Below, in pieces: positions 7,645 to 16,659 of a stretch of DNA of 64,000 bases (position 1 is the first letter of the stretch; every line of letters begins with the position of its first letter). The notes beneath the pieces are model-generated. The model was not told the origin of the DNA and searched no databases. It worked only from the letters and a program-made list of their open reading frames with translations. A program made the position numbers and the translations under genes. This DNA comes from Marasmitruncus massiliensis (GTDB lineage Bacteria; Bacillota; Clostridia; Oscillospirales; Ruminococcaceae). Location of the stretch: NCBI RefSeq assembly GCF_900186535.1, contig NZ_FYDE01000005.1:1712895-1776894 (forward strand), written 5' to 3'.

Positions 7645-9168
7645 ATGGAGACGAATTATTTGATTGAAATGCAGCACATCACCAAGATATTCCCAGGCGT
7701 GAAAGCACTCGATGACATCAATTTTACGCTGAAGCCCGGCGAGGTGCATGTTCTGCTGGGGGAAAACGGGGCAGGCAAGTCCACCTTGATGAAAGTCCTG
7801 GCTGGCGCTTATACGCCGGACGCCGGCACTTTGTTGGCGGAAGGAAGGGAAATCACGCGCTTTGACCCTATCACGGCGAAAAAAAATGGCATCGGTATTA
7901 TTTATCAGGAATTTAACCTGGTGCCGTATCTCAGCGTCGCGGAAAACATTTATATCGACCACATGCCCCCGAAGATGGGCGTATTGGTGGACCGCAAGCA
8001 GATGCACCAGCAAGCGGACAAGCTGCTGCACGACATGAAAATGAATGTGGACGCCCATGCGCTGGCAAGCGAAATTCCCGTGGCGCAGCAGCAGATGGTA
8101 GAAGTGGCAAAGGCCCTGACACATGACTTGAAAGTATTGATTATGGACGAGCCCACGGCTTCTCTGTCCGAGGTGGAGATTCAGCAGCTGTTTGAAATCG
8201 TTCGCTCGCTCACAAAACAGGGCATCGGCGTGATTTATATCTCCCACCGCTTGCAGGAGATCTCCCAGATCGGCGACCGCATCACCATCATGCGTGACGG
8301 CAAATATATTTGCACTAAAGACGTGAAAGACACCTCCCCGGAGGAAATCGTAAAACTCATGGTTGGCCGTGAGATTGTGGATCTGTATCACCGTAACCGG
8401 CAGAAGCCGGGTGAGGTGGCACTCAAAGTGGAGCACCTGTACTCGGAAAAGGAGCGCCTGAGCGACGTTGGCATGGAGCTGCGCCGGGGCGAAATCGTGG
8501 GCTTGGCGGGCCTTGTGGGTGCGGGACGCACCGAGCTTGCGCGGGCAATCTTCCACGTGGATCCCTATGAAAAAGGCGATGTTACATTGCTGGGAAAGCT
8601 CGCCGATAAAAAGCAGAGCCCGCGCGATATGATTGAACGGGGGCTGTCACTGATCCCGGAGGACAGGAAACGGCAGGGACTGTCTTTGATTTTGCCGATC
8701 GCTCAGAACATTGTAATGGCAAGCCTTTCCAAAATCAATCCGCGTGGGTGGATACGGGCCGCAGCAGAGAAAAAATGCGTGGACCAGTACATAAAGGAAC
8801 TCAACGTCATCACGCCTTCCAGCGAACAGCTGGCTGGCAATCTGTCCGGCGGCAACCAGCAAAAGGTCGTTCTGGCAAAATGGTTGTGTACAAAGGCGGA
8901 AGTGATTATTTTCGACGAGCCGACACGGGGCATCGACGTGGGTGCCAAAAAAGAAATCTACGCCTTCATGGACGAACTGGTCAAAACAGGCAAGGCGATT
9001 TTGATGATTTCTTCCGAGCTGCCCGAGATCATCGGCATGAGCGACCGGATCTATGTCATGCGTGACCGCAAAATTGTGAAAGAGCTTCAGTCAAACGAGG
9101 CCACGCAGGAAATGATCATCTCTTATGCCATGGAAGGAGCCATAGAAGAGGAGCGTCAGGATGGATAA
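7645..9168 (+). CDS. Sugar ABC transporter ATP-binding protein, two ABC domains
   Basis: A 507-residue RbsA/MglA/RhaT-type tandem ATPase. The first domain has Walker A GENGAGKST, the modified signature IPVAQQQMVEVAKA usual in this family, and Walker B VLIMDEPTASLS. The second has the degenerate P-loop GLVGAGRTEL, signature LSGGNQQKV and Walker B VIIFDEPTRGID. This asymmetry is normal for monosaccharide importers. It energises uptake through the two permeases encoded directly downstream, and its last 8 bp overlap the first permease gene, showing translational coupling. Confidence 0.93.
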   Translation: METNYLIEMQHITKIFPGVKALDDINFTLKPGEVHVLLGENGAGKSTLMKVLAGAYTPDAGTLLAEGREITRFDPITAKKNGIGIIYQEFNLVPYLSVAENIYIDHMPPKMGVLVDRKQMHQQADKLLHDMKMNVDAHALASEIPVAQQQMVEVAKALTHDLKVLIMDEPTASLSEVEIQQLFEIVRSLTKQGIGVIYISHRLQEISQIGDRITIMRDGKYICTKDVKDTSPEEIVKLMVGREIVDLYHRNRQKPGEVALKVEHLYSEKERLSDVGMELRRGEIVGLAGLVGAGRTELARAIFHVDPYEKGDVTLLGKLADKKQSPRDMIERGLSLIPEDRKRQGLSLILPIAQNIVMASLSKINPRGWIRAAAEKKCVDQYIKELNVITPSSEQLAGNLSGGNQQKVVLAKWLCTKAEVIIFDEPTRGIDVGAKKEIYAFMDELVKTGKAILMISSELPEIIGMSDRIYVMRDRKIVKELQSNEATQEMIISYAMEGAIEEERQDG

Positions 9169-10108
9169 AATAAAATCAACGTTTAAACGGGTCCCTATCA
9201 TTCTTTGGTTTATCGTGGTTCTTATTGTTTTGTTTAGCATCCGCTCCGACCAGTATCTCACAATGCGGAATCTGCTGGTTTTGCTGCAGCAGGGGTCCGT
9301 GTTGCTGGTGGTGGCCTCGGCGTCGACCTTCGTCATCATCAGTGGCGGGCTGGACCTTTCTCTGGGCGGCATTCTGACGCTATCAGGCGTGACGGCCGCG
9401 CTGGCAATCAACGCTGGGCTGCCTATTCCGACGGTGCTGATCACGGGCGCGCTCACAGGTTTTGTATGCGGCACGCTGAATGGCTTTTTGATCTCTGTAT
9501 GCGGGCTGCAACCGTTTATCACGACACTGGGCACACAAGGTGTTTTTTACGGTTTGGCTTTGGTTTTGACCAATAAGCAGGGCATTCCTGTTTCCAACGA
9601 GGCATTCATTTCCTTGGGCGGCTTGATCAATCGCACTATTCCCATGGCAGCGATCTGCTGCGCAATATTTTACCTTTTCGCCATCGTTGTGCAGGACCAC
9701 ACCCGCTTGGGCCGGTATACCTTTGCCATTGGCGGTAACGAGGAGGGTGCCAGGCTGTCAGGAATTGATACGCGGCTTTGGAAATGGATCGTGTACGCTT
9801 TCGCAGGCTTTTTGACAGGACTTGCCGCCGTGATTCTGGTTGCCCGCCTGGAAGTGGCCGACCCGCTGGTGGGAACCAAGTGGGAATTTGAGGCTATTGC
9901 ATGCACGATCTTGGGCGGCACCAGCATGAATATCGGTAAAGGTGATGTAAAGGGGACAATTCTGGGTGTTACGCTGCTCACGATTATCCGCAGTGGGCTC
10001 AATGTCATCCGCGTGCCTTCTCTGTGGCAGTCGGCAGTCATCGGCACGGTTATTATTCTGGCGATTGTGTTTCAAGTGAGTACAACTGCAAGGGGGGAAA
10101 AGAAATGA
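9161..10108 (+). CDS. Sugar ABC transporter permease (RbsC-type), first of two
   Basis: A 315-residue membrane permease of the BPD_transp_2 family with eight to ten hydrophobic segments. Landmarks are SGGLDLSLGG in the first half, TTLGTQGVFYGLALVLTN, and IGGNEEGARLSGI before the cytoplasmic coupling loop. RhaP and RhaQ of rhizobial L-rhamnose importers form a similar heterodimer. It overlaps the ATPase gene by 8 bp and the second permease by 4 bp. Confidence 0.92.
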   Translation: MDKIKSTFKRVPIILWFIVVLIVLFSIRSDQYLTMRNLLVLLQQGSVLLVVASASTFVIISGGLDLSLGGILTLSGVTAALAINAGLPIPTVLITGALTGFVCGTLNGFLISVCGLQPFITTLGTQGVFYGLALVLTNKQGIPVSNEAFISLGGLINRTIPMAAICCAIFYLFAIVVQDHTRLGRYTFAIGGNEEGARLSGIDTRLWKWIVYAFAGFLTGLAAVILVARLEVADPLVGTKWEFEAIACTILGGTSMNIGKGDVKGTILGVTLLTIIRSGLNVIRVPSLWQSAVIGTVIILAIVFQVSTTARGEKK

Positions 10109-11097
10109 GCGGATCTCGGCTGAAAAATAGAAAACGATTGTCCACCAGCGCCGTTTCGTCGGTCAGCCGTCTGGCGGTTCTGCTGATCATCATTATCATG
10201 GGCTGCATCATCGATTCGTCGTTCCTGAGCATGCGGAATATCAGCAACAATTTGGCCAACGCCAGCATCCTTATCGTTTTGGGGATTGGGCAGACCATCG
10301 CAATCATTACCAACGGGCCGGATCTGTCCTCTGGCTCCGTCATGACCATTTGCGGCGTGATCGCCGCGATTCTGATGAAGAGTTACGATGTCAATTTTGT
10401 GCTTGCCATACTGCTGGCGGTGTTGGTAGGATGTTTTTTAGGAGCGCTGAATGGATATATGATCGCCTATGTAGGTCTTCCGTCCTTCATCTCCACCTAT
10501 GGCCTGCAGTGGGCCGTATTCGGGTTTGCCTATGTGATCCTGAAAGGATATGTTCTGTACGATTTCGATCCTACATTCCGTTTCATTGGAAACGGAAGCC
10601 TGTTTGGTTTTTTGCAGATGACCACGGTGGTCATGGTCGTGTTTGTGATTTTTGGCACTTTGCTGTTGAAAAAGACGAACTTCGGGCGGCAGTGCTACGC
10701 CGTCGGCTCGAACCGGGAGGCAGCCAACATGTCCGGTATCGACCCTCAAAAGGTCATCATGAAGGCATTTATCCTCAGCGGCATGCTTTCCGGAGTAACG
10801 GGAATTTTATACGTTGCACGCATGAATACGGTGCAGTCGGACATCGGCAGCGCGTATCTGCTGCCCGTGCTGGCCACCGTCTACATGGGCGGCACCAGCG
10901 CCTCGGGCGGTGAAGGCGGCATTTGGGGTACAGTGGTGGGCGCGCTTGTTATGACCATGGTCACCAACTGCCTCAACCTGCTGGCAGTGCCCAGCGAATG
11001 GAGAGACGCCATCATCGGCGTGCTGATCATTGTGACGGTACTGCTGGACATCACGGTGAAAAAACGCATGGCCAAAAGAAAGCGTGTGACAGTATGA
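10105..11097 (+). CDS. Sugar ABC transporter permease (RbsC-type), second of two
   Basis: A 330-residue permease of the same BPD_transp_2 family. ATG 10105 overlaps the previous stop (ATGA) and follows AGGGGGGAAAAG, so it is preferred over the longer frame from 10024. The family pattern appears as NGPDLSSGSVM, YVGLPSFISTYGLQW and AVGSNREAANMSGI. It should pair with the preceding permease to form the channel. Confidence 0.92.
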   Translation: MSGSRLKNRKRLSTSAVSSVSRLAVLLIIIIMGCIIDSSFLSMRNISNNLANASILIVLGIGQTIAIITNGPDLSSGSVMTICGVIAAILMKSYDVNFVLAILLAVLVGCFLGALNGYMIAYVGLPSFISTYGLQWAVFGFAYVILKGYVLYDFDPTFRFIGNGSLFGFLQMTTVVMVVFVIFGTLLLKKTNFGRQCYAVGSNREAANMSGIDPQKVIMKAFILSGMLSGVTGILYVARMNTVQSDIGSAYLLPVLATVYMGGTSASGGEGGIWGTVVGALVMTMVTNCLNLLAVPSEWRDAIIGVLIIVTVLLDITVKKRMAKRKRVTV

Positions 11098-11435
11098 AGT
11101 TTATGATGAAAAACGAAGGCGGGCAGTACACCCCGCCGGGCCACGATGTGAATGTGGTCTCACGATCTGTTTTCAAAGGCGGCGTGGACGTGCATGTGAC
11201 CGTTTTTCCGCCAAGGGCGGGCATGGCGCAGGAGGTGCATTCGGCCCATGCCCATGTGTTCTTTCTGCTGGAGGGCTGCATGAGCGTTTTGCGGGATGGC
11301 ATACTGCTGCGGCAGCTTTCGGAAGGGGATGCGGTGTACATCCCTGCGGGAGAGGCGCACGAGATTAAAAATGGCACGCAGGAGCCTATGACATTTCTGG
11401 CCATTACATTCCCGGAACAAAACCCGGTGGACTGA
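11094..11435 (+). CDS. Small cupin-domain protein
   Basis: A 113-residue single-domain cupin. The start overlaps the permease stop (ATGA at 11094-11097). The two cupin motifs are visible: HSAHAHVFFLLEG with the metal-binding His residues and the later GDAVYIPAGEAHEI. Proteins of this size are usually metal-dependent isomerases, mutarotases or sugar-binding accessory proteins. Placed between transporter and kinase genes, it may act on the imported sugar, for example in anomer conversion, but no specific reaction can be assigned. It is about half the size of D-lyxose isomerases, which are also cupins. Confidence 0.75.
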   Translation: MKFMMKNEGGQYTPPGHDVNVVSRSVFKGGVDVHVTVFPPRAGMAQEVHSAHAHVFFLLEGCMSVLRDGILLRQLSEGDAVYIPAGEAHEIKNGTQEPMTFLAITFPEQNPVD

Positions 11436-11456
11436 ACAGAAGGGAGGAACGGACTG

Positions 11457-12956
11457 ATGCGCTATTATATGGGCGTGGACAACGGCGGAACTTTCATTAA
11501 GGCCGTGATTTTTGACGAGACCGGCATGGCAGTGGCGCAGGCGCACGAGCAGATTCAGCTGATCACACCGAAGCCGGGCTTCACAGAACGGGATATGGAG
11601 CTATTGTGGCAATTGAACGCCAAGGCGATGCGCGCGGCAGTGGAGCAGGCCGGCGTTCCCCCGGAGCAGATCAAAGGCGTCTCTTTCTCCGGCCACGGAA
11701 AAGGCCTCTATCTGTGGGGAGAGGGGACACCCGCATACAATGGCATCCTGTCTACAGATTCTCGGGCAGTCGCCTACGCGGACAAAATCAACGGAGGGCC
11801 TGCCGCCGACGCGCTGTTTAAAAAAACTGTACAGAAGGCACTGTGCTGCCAGCCGGTGGCGCTGCTGCAATGGTTCCGGGACAATGCGCCCCACGTGCTG
11901 GAACACACGAAGTGGATCTTCGGGGTGAAGGACTATATCCGCTACCGGCTGACAGGCCAGGCTTTTGCTGAGATTACTGATTTTTCCGGTTCAAACCTGG
12001 TGAACCTGAAAACGCGCAGTTATGACGATGAGATTCTGGAATTGCTGGATCTCTCTGCAATCAAGGGCAAATTACCCCCGTTGCGGGCCTCCACAGATGT
12101 CTGCGGGGCAGTCACCAAAGAAGCGGCCCGGCAGACAGGGCTGGCGGAGGGAACCCTCTGTGCTGCGGGCATGTTTGACATCGATGCCAGCGCCATCGCC
12201 ATGAACATCGTCAATGAGGAGTACCTCGCGGTGATCGCAGGCACCTGGAGCATCAATGAATTTATTGCCCGGCAGCCCATCGACGATCGATCGGTCATGA
12301 TGAACTCCATTTACTGTACGCCGGGTTATTACCTCGTTGAAGAGAGCTCGCCCACCAGCGCGTCCAATTTGGAATGGTATATGAATACCTTCTTGGCGGA
12401 TCTTAAAAAGCGTTGCAAAGAGCGGGGCGAAAACGCGTATAGGCTGGCGGATGAGCTGGTGGAAAGCGTTGCGCCGGAGGATACAGAGGTTTATTTCCTG
12501 CCGTATATCTATGGCTCTAACTATAACGGCAATGCAAAGGCGTGCTTTATAGGTTTGTCCAGCTATCACACCCAGGCACACGTCATGCGGGCGGTGTTTG
12601 AGGGCGTGACCTTTTGCCACATGGCGCATATTGAAAAGCTGTTGGCCCACAGGCCCGGGGTGAAGGCCATCCGCTTGGCCGGGGGCGTGACCAACTCTGA
12701 AATATGGAGCCAGATGTTCGCGGATGTGACCGGGCGAAAGGTGGAGATTATCCGCACAAAAGAGCTGGGGGCCTTTGGCGCGGCGCTGTGTGCGGCGGTG
12801 GCCTGCGGCGGTTACAAAAGCATGGAGGCTGCTGCGGCCAGCTTGGTAGCGGTGGAGAAAAGCTATACACCGGTGGCTGCATGTGCGGAAATATACCGCA
12901 AAAAATATGAGAGGTATCAGCGGCTTGCACAGCTGCTGGAGCCGCTGTGGCATTGA
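11457..12956 (+). CDS. lyxK: FGGY carbohydrate kinase, LyxK-like (probable L-xylulose kinase)
   Basis: A 499-residue FGGY-family sugar kinase. It opens with the phosphate-binding loop DNGGTFIKAVIFD and has the run GFTERDMELLW, which closely follows E. coli LyxK (GWAERDMAELW). GMFDIDASAIA carries the catalytic Asp, and LAGGVTNSEIWSQMFADVTG is the second ATP-binding segment. LyxK phosphorylates L-xylulose at O5. With a RhaA-type isomerase upstream and UlaE and AraD-type epimerases downstream, the assignment to L-xylulose fits better than rhamnulose. The ribosome site GGGAGGAA is strong. Confidence 0.82.
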   Translation: MRYYMGVDNGGTFIKAVIFDETGMAVAQAHEQIQLITPKPGFTERDMELLWQLNAKAMRAAVEQAGVPPEQIKGVSFSGHGKGLYLWGEGTPAYNGILSTDSRAVAYADKINGGPAADALFKKTVQKALCCQPVALLQWFRDNAPHVLEHTKWIFGVKDYIRYRLTGQAFAEITDFSGSNLVNLKTRSYDDEILELLDLSAIKGKLPPLRASTDVCGAVTKEAARQTGLAEGTLCAAGMFDIDASAIAMNIVNEEYLAVIAGTWSINEFIARQPIDDRSVMMNSIYCTPGYYLVEESSPTSASNLEWYMNTFLADLKKRCKERGENAYRLADELVESVAPEDTEVYFLPYIYGSNYNGNAKACFIGLSSYHTQAHVMRAVFEGVTFCHMAHIEKLLAHRPGVKAIRLAGGVTNSEIWSQMFADVTGRKVEIIRTKELGAFGAALCAAVACGGYKSMEAAAASLVAVEKSYTPVAACAEIYRKKYERYQRLAQLLEPLWH

Positions 12957-13015
12957 ATACGGCTGATAGAAAGTAAGGGGATCATATTTCTGATAAAAAG
13001 AAATTTGCCTGCTTA

Positions 13016-13035
13016 CTTATTGGATATCCAACAAG
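13016..13035. promoter_or_regulatory. Palindromic operator-like site inside the sugar operon
   Basis: CTTATTGGAT-ATCCAACAAG is a nearly perfect 20-bp palindrome (one mismatched pair), in the 174-bp gap before the oxidoreductase gene. Its reverse complement contains CTTGTTGGA, the same word as in the operator at 2079-2091. It probably marks a second site for the same regulator. Confidence 0.5.
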
Positions 13036-13130
13036 TTGGAAAGTTGAAAAAAGGTAATTCCACTAAACAGGATGTAGATTCATTTAAAAAAATCAGTAAA
13101 ACAAAGTTTATTTATAAGAGGAGAACTATT

Positions 13131-14489
13131 ATGCAAAAAGTGACAAAACCGTTCAATTTTGCCCGGATGGGTACTGCGGAGGAGTTTAAAAATACCATGA
13201 CGCAGGCGGGCCTGCCCTTCCCTGTGGACGAGAATGTGGACGTGCTCGCCACTCCGGTCAAACTGGGAAACAAAGTGATCCCCAACCGCATGTGCATTCA
13301 GCCGCTGGAAGGCTTTGACGGCAATCCGGACGGCTCGCCCTCCGAGCTGATCTTCCGCCGCTATAAACGCTACGCCGAGGGCGGCGCGGGCCTGCTGTGG
13401 TATGAATCCATCACCGTGGCCGACGACGGCCGCTGCAACCCGCTGCAAATGGTAATCAAGCCCTCCACAGTCAGTGAGATCAAGCGGCTGGTGGACGAGT
13501 CAAACGCGGCGGCAGTTGCCAAATATGGCCGCCGGCCCTATAACGTGTTGCAGCTCACCCATTCCGGCCGACGCAGTACGGACAAAGACTGGAACCCCAC
13601 GCCGCTGGCGGTAGTACCCAACCCTTATATCGACCACCACAACAGCATCGATGGCCGCAGCGGCAAAATCACCTTTGCCACCGATGAAAAAATTGAAGAA
13701 ATCATTCAGGGCTTCATCAACGCCGCCACACTGGCATATGAGGCAGGATTTGATTCTGTTGACATCAAGGTATGCCACGAGTATATCCTGCGTGAATTGC
13801 TGGCAGCCTATAACCGTCCGGGCAAATTCGGCGGCAGCTTTGAGAATCGCACCCGCGCCGTCTTCATGATTATTGACGGTATCCGCAAGAACTTGGGAGA
13901 CAAGTTGGACATCTGCGTGCGCCTGAACGCCTACGACTGCATTCCCTATCCCCACGGCTGGGGCATGAAAAAAGAGGAAGGCGTCATGGAGCCTGACCTC
14001 ACCGAGACCATCCAGCTGTGCAAGATGCTGGTGGGAAAAGGTGTCAGCCTGATCAATATTTCCACAATGATGCCCCGCTACCAGCCCTACGGCCGCGGCT
14101 ATCTGGCCGAGCTGGAGGGTTCGGAGATTAATCCCTATGCGGGCACTTATCATCTGCTGAAGGCCACGAAAGAAATTAAAGAGGCGGTGCCTGAGGGTGT
14201 GTTTGTGTGTACGGGTCTTACATGGTTGGAGCAGTTCGGCGGCAGTGTGGCGGCCGGCGGCATCAACCAGGGCTGGTTTGACATCGGCGGGTTTGGCCGT
14301 CAGGGCTTTGCCTACCCGGATTTTGCCTACGATCTGATGAATGACAAGACCATGCATCGCTATAAATGCTGTGTCACCTGTGATAAGTGCTATGACTTGA
14401 TTCAGAAAGGGCACTGCCAGACGGGGTGCGTCGTCCGTGACCAGGAGGTCTACCTCCCGTTGTACAGAAAGAACGTACAGGGGAAATAA
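13131..14489 (+). CDS. Old Yellow Enzyme-type FMN oxidoreductase with C-terminal Cys cluster
   Basis: A 452-residue NADH:flavin oxidoreductase-like TIM barrel. ATG 13131 is used because AAGAGGAG sits 8 bp upstream, so the longer frame from 13005 is rejected. Barrel features are NRMCIQPLEGFDGN, LQLTHSGRRS (substrate/FMN His), KVCHEYILRELL and NRPGKFGGSFENR. The C-terminus has CCVTCDKCYDLIQKGHCQTGC, resembling the 4Fe-4S site of dienoyl-CoA reductase-like members, but without their NAD-binding second half. Its place in a sugar operon is unusual and its substrate is unknown. Confidence 0.82.
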   Translation: MQKVTKPFNFARMGTAEEFKNTMTQAGLPFPVDENVDVLATPVKLGNKVIPNRMCIQPLEGFDGNPDGSPSELIFRRYKRYAEGGAGLLWYESITVADDGRCNPLQMVIKPSTVSEIKRLVDESNAAAVAKYGRRPYNVLQLTHSGRRSTDKDWNPTPLAVVPNPYIDHHNSIDGRSGKITFATDEKIEEIIQGFINAATLAYEAGFDSVDIKVCHEYILRELLAAYNRPGKFGGSFENRTRAVFMIIDGIRKNLGDKLDICVRLNAYDCIPYPHGWGMKKEEGVMEPDLTETIQLCKMLVGKGVSLINISTMMPRYQPYGRGYLAELEGSEINPYAGTYHLLKATKEIKEAVPEGVFVCTGLTWLEQFGGSVAAGGINQGWFDIGGFGRQGFAYPDFAYDLMNDKTMHRYKCCVTCDKCYDLIQKGHCQTGCVVRDQEVYLPLYRKNVQGK

Positions 14490-14548
14490 AATTCTAGGCT
14501 GTGTGCGGGGCGTTGCTCCACGCACAGCCTATGCTATGGAGAAAAGTC

Positions 14549-15382
14549 ATGAAACACTATCAGCTGGGACTTTATGAAAAATCAATGCCGGCAGAGCTGA
14601 CTCTGCCGGAAAAACTGGAACTGGTCCGTACATACAGGTTCGATTATCTGGAGATGAGCATCGACGAGACCGATGAAAAAATCGCCCGGCTGGGAATGCC
14701 CCTCACGCAGCGGGCGGAGCTGCTGGCCGCGGTGCAGGCTACGGGCACGCCCGTCGGCTCCATCTGCCTGAGCGCCCACCGGCGCTATCCGCTGGGCAGC
14801 GGCCGGCCGGAGGTCGTGGAAAAAAGTCTCGCTATCCTGCGAGGCACTGTGGATTTGGCGGTGCAGCTGGGCGTGCGCACCATCCAGCTGGCGGGCTACG
14901 ACGTGTACTACGAGCCCTCCGGCGAAGACACGCGCCGCCGGTTTGAAGATAACCTGCGCCTTTGTGTGGAATATGCCGCGGCCCGGGGCGTGATGCTGGG
15001 CTTTGAAACGATGGAAACCGATTTCATGAACACCGTGGCCAAGGCGATGCATTACGTAGAACAGATAAACAGCCCTTATCTGGGAGTTTATCCCGACGTG
15101 GGCAATCTGACCAACGCGGCGCTGAAAACCGGCGGCAGCATTGCGGTTGATTTGCGTAAAGGCGCGGGCCATATATGCGCCGTACACTTGAAGGAGACAC
15201 GCCCCGGCGTGTTTCGCGAGGTGTCCTTCGGCACGGGCCATGTAGACTTCCAAGCGGCAGTGGGCATGGCGCTGGCGCTGGGGGTGCGGCGTTTTGTCAC
15301 AGAATTCTGGTACACCGGCTCGCCCCATTGGCGGGCCGACATTGAATCTGCGAACCGGTTTGCAAGAAACTTGTTCGCGTGA
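14549..15382 (+). CDS. ulaE: L-xylulose-5-phosphate 3-epimerase (UlaE/SgbU family)
   Basis: A 277-residue TIM-barrel epimerase that closely follows E. coli SgbU/Ula[57 protein letters not shown] and [20 protein letters not shown]. The reaction is L-xylulose-5-phosphate to L-ribulose-5-phosphate. The metal ligands are probably Glu and His in these segments (GFETMET, YPDVGN, AVHLKE). ATG 14549 is preferred over 14501. The stop overlaps a GTG of the next frame, but the next gene has its own ribosome site. Confidence 0.9.
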   Translation: MKHYQLGLYEKSMPAELTLPEKLELVRTYRFDYLEMSIDETDEKIARLGMPLTQRAELLAAVQATGTPVGSICLSAHRRYPLGSGRPEVVEKSLAILRGTVDLAVQLGVRTIQLAGYDVYYEPSGEDTRRRFEDNLRLCVEYAAARGVMLGFETMETDFMNTVAKAMHYVEQINSPYLGVYPDVGNLTNAALKTGGSIAVDLRKGAGHICAVHLKETRPGVFREVSFGTGHVDFQAAVGMALALGVRRFVTEFWYTGSPHWRADIESANRFARNLFA

Positions 15383-15399
15383 CGCAAGGAGGAAAAGCG

Positions 15400-16101
15400 A
15401 TGCAGGAACATTTGAAGCAACTAGTCTATGAGGCAAATATGCTGCTCCCTCAGTACGGTCTTGTCACCTTCACCTGGGGCAATGTATCGGCTGTAGACCG
15501 TATTGCGGGAGTGCTCGTTATTAAGCCGTCTGGCGTGGAATACGCCGCCCTGCAGCCGGAAGACATGGTAGTAGTGGATCTGGCCACGGGAGAAAAGCGG
15601 GAAGGCGCGCTGAACCCATCTTCTGACACGCCTACTCATCTGGCTCTCTACCGCGCCTTTGAGGGGATCGGCGGCGTGGTGCATACGCACAGTCGGTGGG
15701 CCACCATATACGCCCAGGCTGGTATGGGGATCGTCCCCTTTGGAACCACCCACGGGGACTATTTCTACGGAGAAATCCCCTGTACGCGGAAGATGACCCC
15801 CGAAGAGATCGGCGGTGTACCGGGCCATTACGAATGGGAGACAGGAAACGTGATTGCAGAAACCTTAGCGGAAAAGCGGGCGGAGGACGTTCCGGCGGTT
15901 TTAGTGCACAGCCATGGGCCATTCGCATGGGGGAAAGATGCCAAACAGGCGGTACATAACGCCGTGGTGCTGGAAGAACTGGCTTTCATGGCGTGGCATG
16001 CACAGATGATAGCCCCGGGTCTTACATCTATGCAGCGAGAATTACTGGACCGGCATTATCTGCGTAAGCACGGGACGCATGCTTATTATGGGCAAAAGTA
16101 G
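15400..16101 (+). CDS. L-ribulose-5-phosphate 4-epimerase (AraD/UlaF/SgbE family)
   Basis: A 233-residue class II aldolase/epimerase-fold enzyme. It matches AraD/UlaF throughout: [31 protein letters not shown], the zinc site [47 protein letters not shown] and the end [16 protein letters not shown]. This is the 4-epimerase signature rather than that of rhamnulose- or fuculose-phosphate aldolases. The product, D-xylulose-5-phosphate, enters the pentose phosphate pathway. ATG 15400 is set by AAGGAGG just upstream. It is the last gene of the operon. Confidence 0.92.
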   Translation: MQEHLKQLVYEANMLLPQYGLVTFTWGNVSAVDRIAGVLVIKPSGVEYAALQPEDMVVVDLATGEKREGALNPSSDTPTHLALYRAFEGIGGVVHTHSRWATIYAQAGMGIVPFGTTHGDYFYGEIPCTRKMTPEEIGGVPGHYEWETGNVIAETLAEKRAEDVPAVLVHSHGPFAWGKDAKQAVHNAVVLEELAFMAWHAQMIAPGLTSMQRELLDRHYLRKHGTHAYYGQK

Positions 16102-16305
16102 CAGCGATTTGGTAGAAAAACATTGGTTTCAGGCCGGCAAGAATGGGGCTGCATTTTTTTCGTTTCCCAGTTGCGCCGGAGATATGATCGACCCGTTTAC
16201 CGACTCGGACATAGTCAGAGTTATAAAAATTGCGGATTAAAAATGTACTTTGTTCAATAAAGCATAACGAAAGAACGGGGGATATTCCTTCGTTCCAGTC
16301 TGTTG

Positions 16306-16334
16306 AAAAAGTCCAGAAAAATCTGGACTTTTTT
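16306..16334 (+). terminator. Rho-independent terminator
   Basis: AAAAAGTCCAGA pairs perfectly with TCTGGACTTTTTT. It lies about 200 bp after the last operon gene; 16102-16305 holds no recognisable gene. Confidence 0.85.
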
Positions 16335-16339
16335 GTTGT

Positions 16340-16465
16340 ATAAAGAAAACTCCGCGTTAGACGCGGGGCTGGGTAGAGCTTTAGCGATGAGGCATAACAA
16401 AAAGCTCCTTTTGATGTAGAATAAACTTGCGGTCTGGCAACTGCAAGAAACATCAAGAGGATGGA
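16340..16465. other. Structured non-coding segment, possible IS200-type end remnant
   Basis: CTCCGCGTtagACGCGGgG forms a hairpin at the left. CTCCTTTTGATGT (16405-16417) pairs with ACATCAAGAGGA (16450-16461), with CTTGC/GCAAG inside. This architecture resembles the leader region in front of IS200-type tnpA genes in Clostridia, but no tnpA follows. The rest of 16466-16659 shows nothing else. The assignment is tentative. Confidence 0.35.
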
Positions 16466-16659
16466 TAAACGGCCAATTGACACAGGAGGAGACTGATCCG
16501 TCTATACAGGTAGCAGATAACAATCTCTTTGCGTGTGCCAGACCGTGTCCACACCAGTTAAGCGCGGCCAGTAAATAAGGGCTACGCCCGTTAAAATATC
16601 TTTATAATAGTATATAGGAAAGTCAGGCACCGTTTTGACACCACATCTTCCTACAATTT

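Noticed and set aside
7618-8556. Long minus-strand open frame opposite the tandem ATPase
   Set aside because: His/Gln-rich nonsense composition; the plus strand has all ABC motifs.
11457-12956. Naming the kinase RhaB (rhamnulokinase)
   Set aside because: The GFTERDMELLW run and the downstream epimerases point to LyxK-type L-xylulose kinase; rhamnulokinase remains possible.
13500-14525. Minus-strand frame opposite the oxidoreductase
   Set aside because: No recognisable domain and no start signal; the plus-strand gene is clear.
15400-16101. Reading this gene as rhamnulose-1-phosphate or fuculose-1-phosphate aldolase
   Set aside because: The same superfamily, but the sequence follows AraD/UlaF 4-epimerases over its length ([18 protein letters not shown]-terminal HYLRKHG), not RhaD or FucA.
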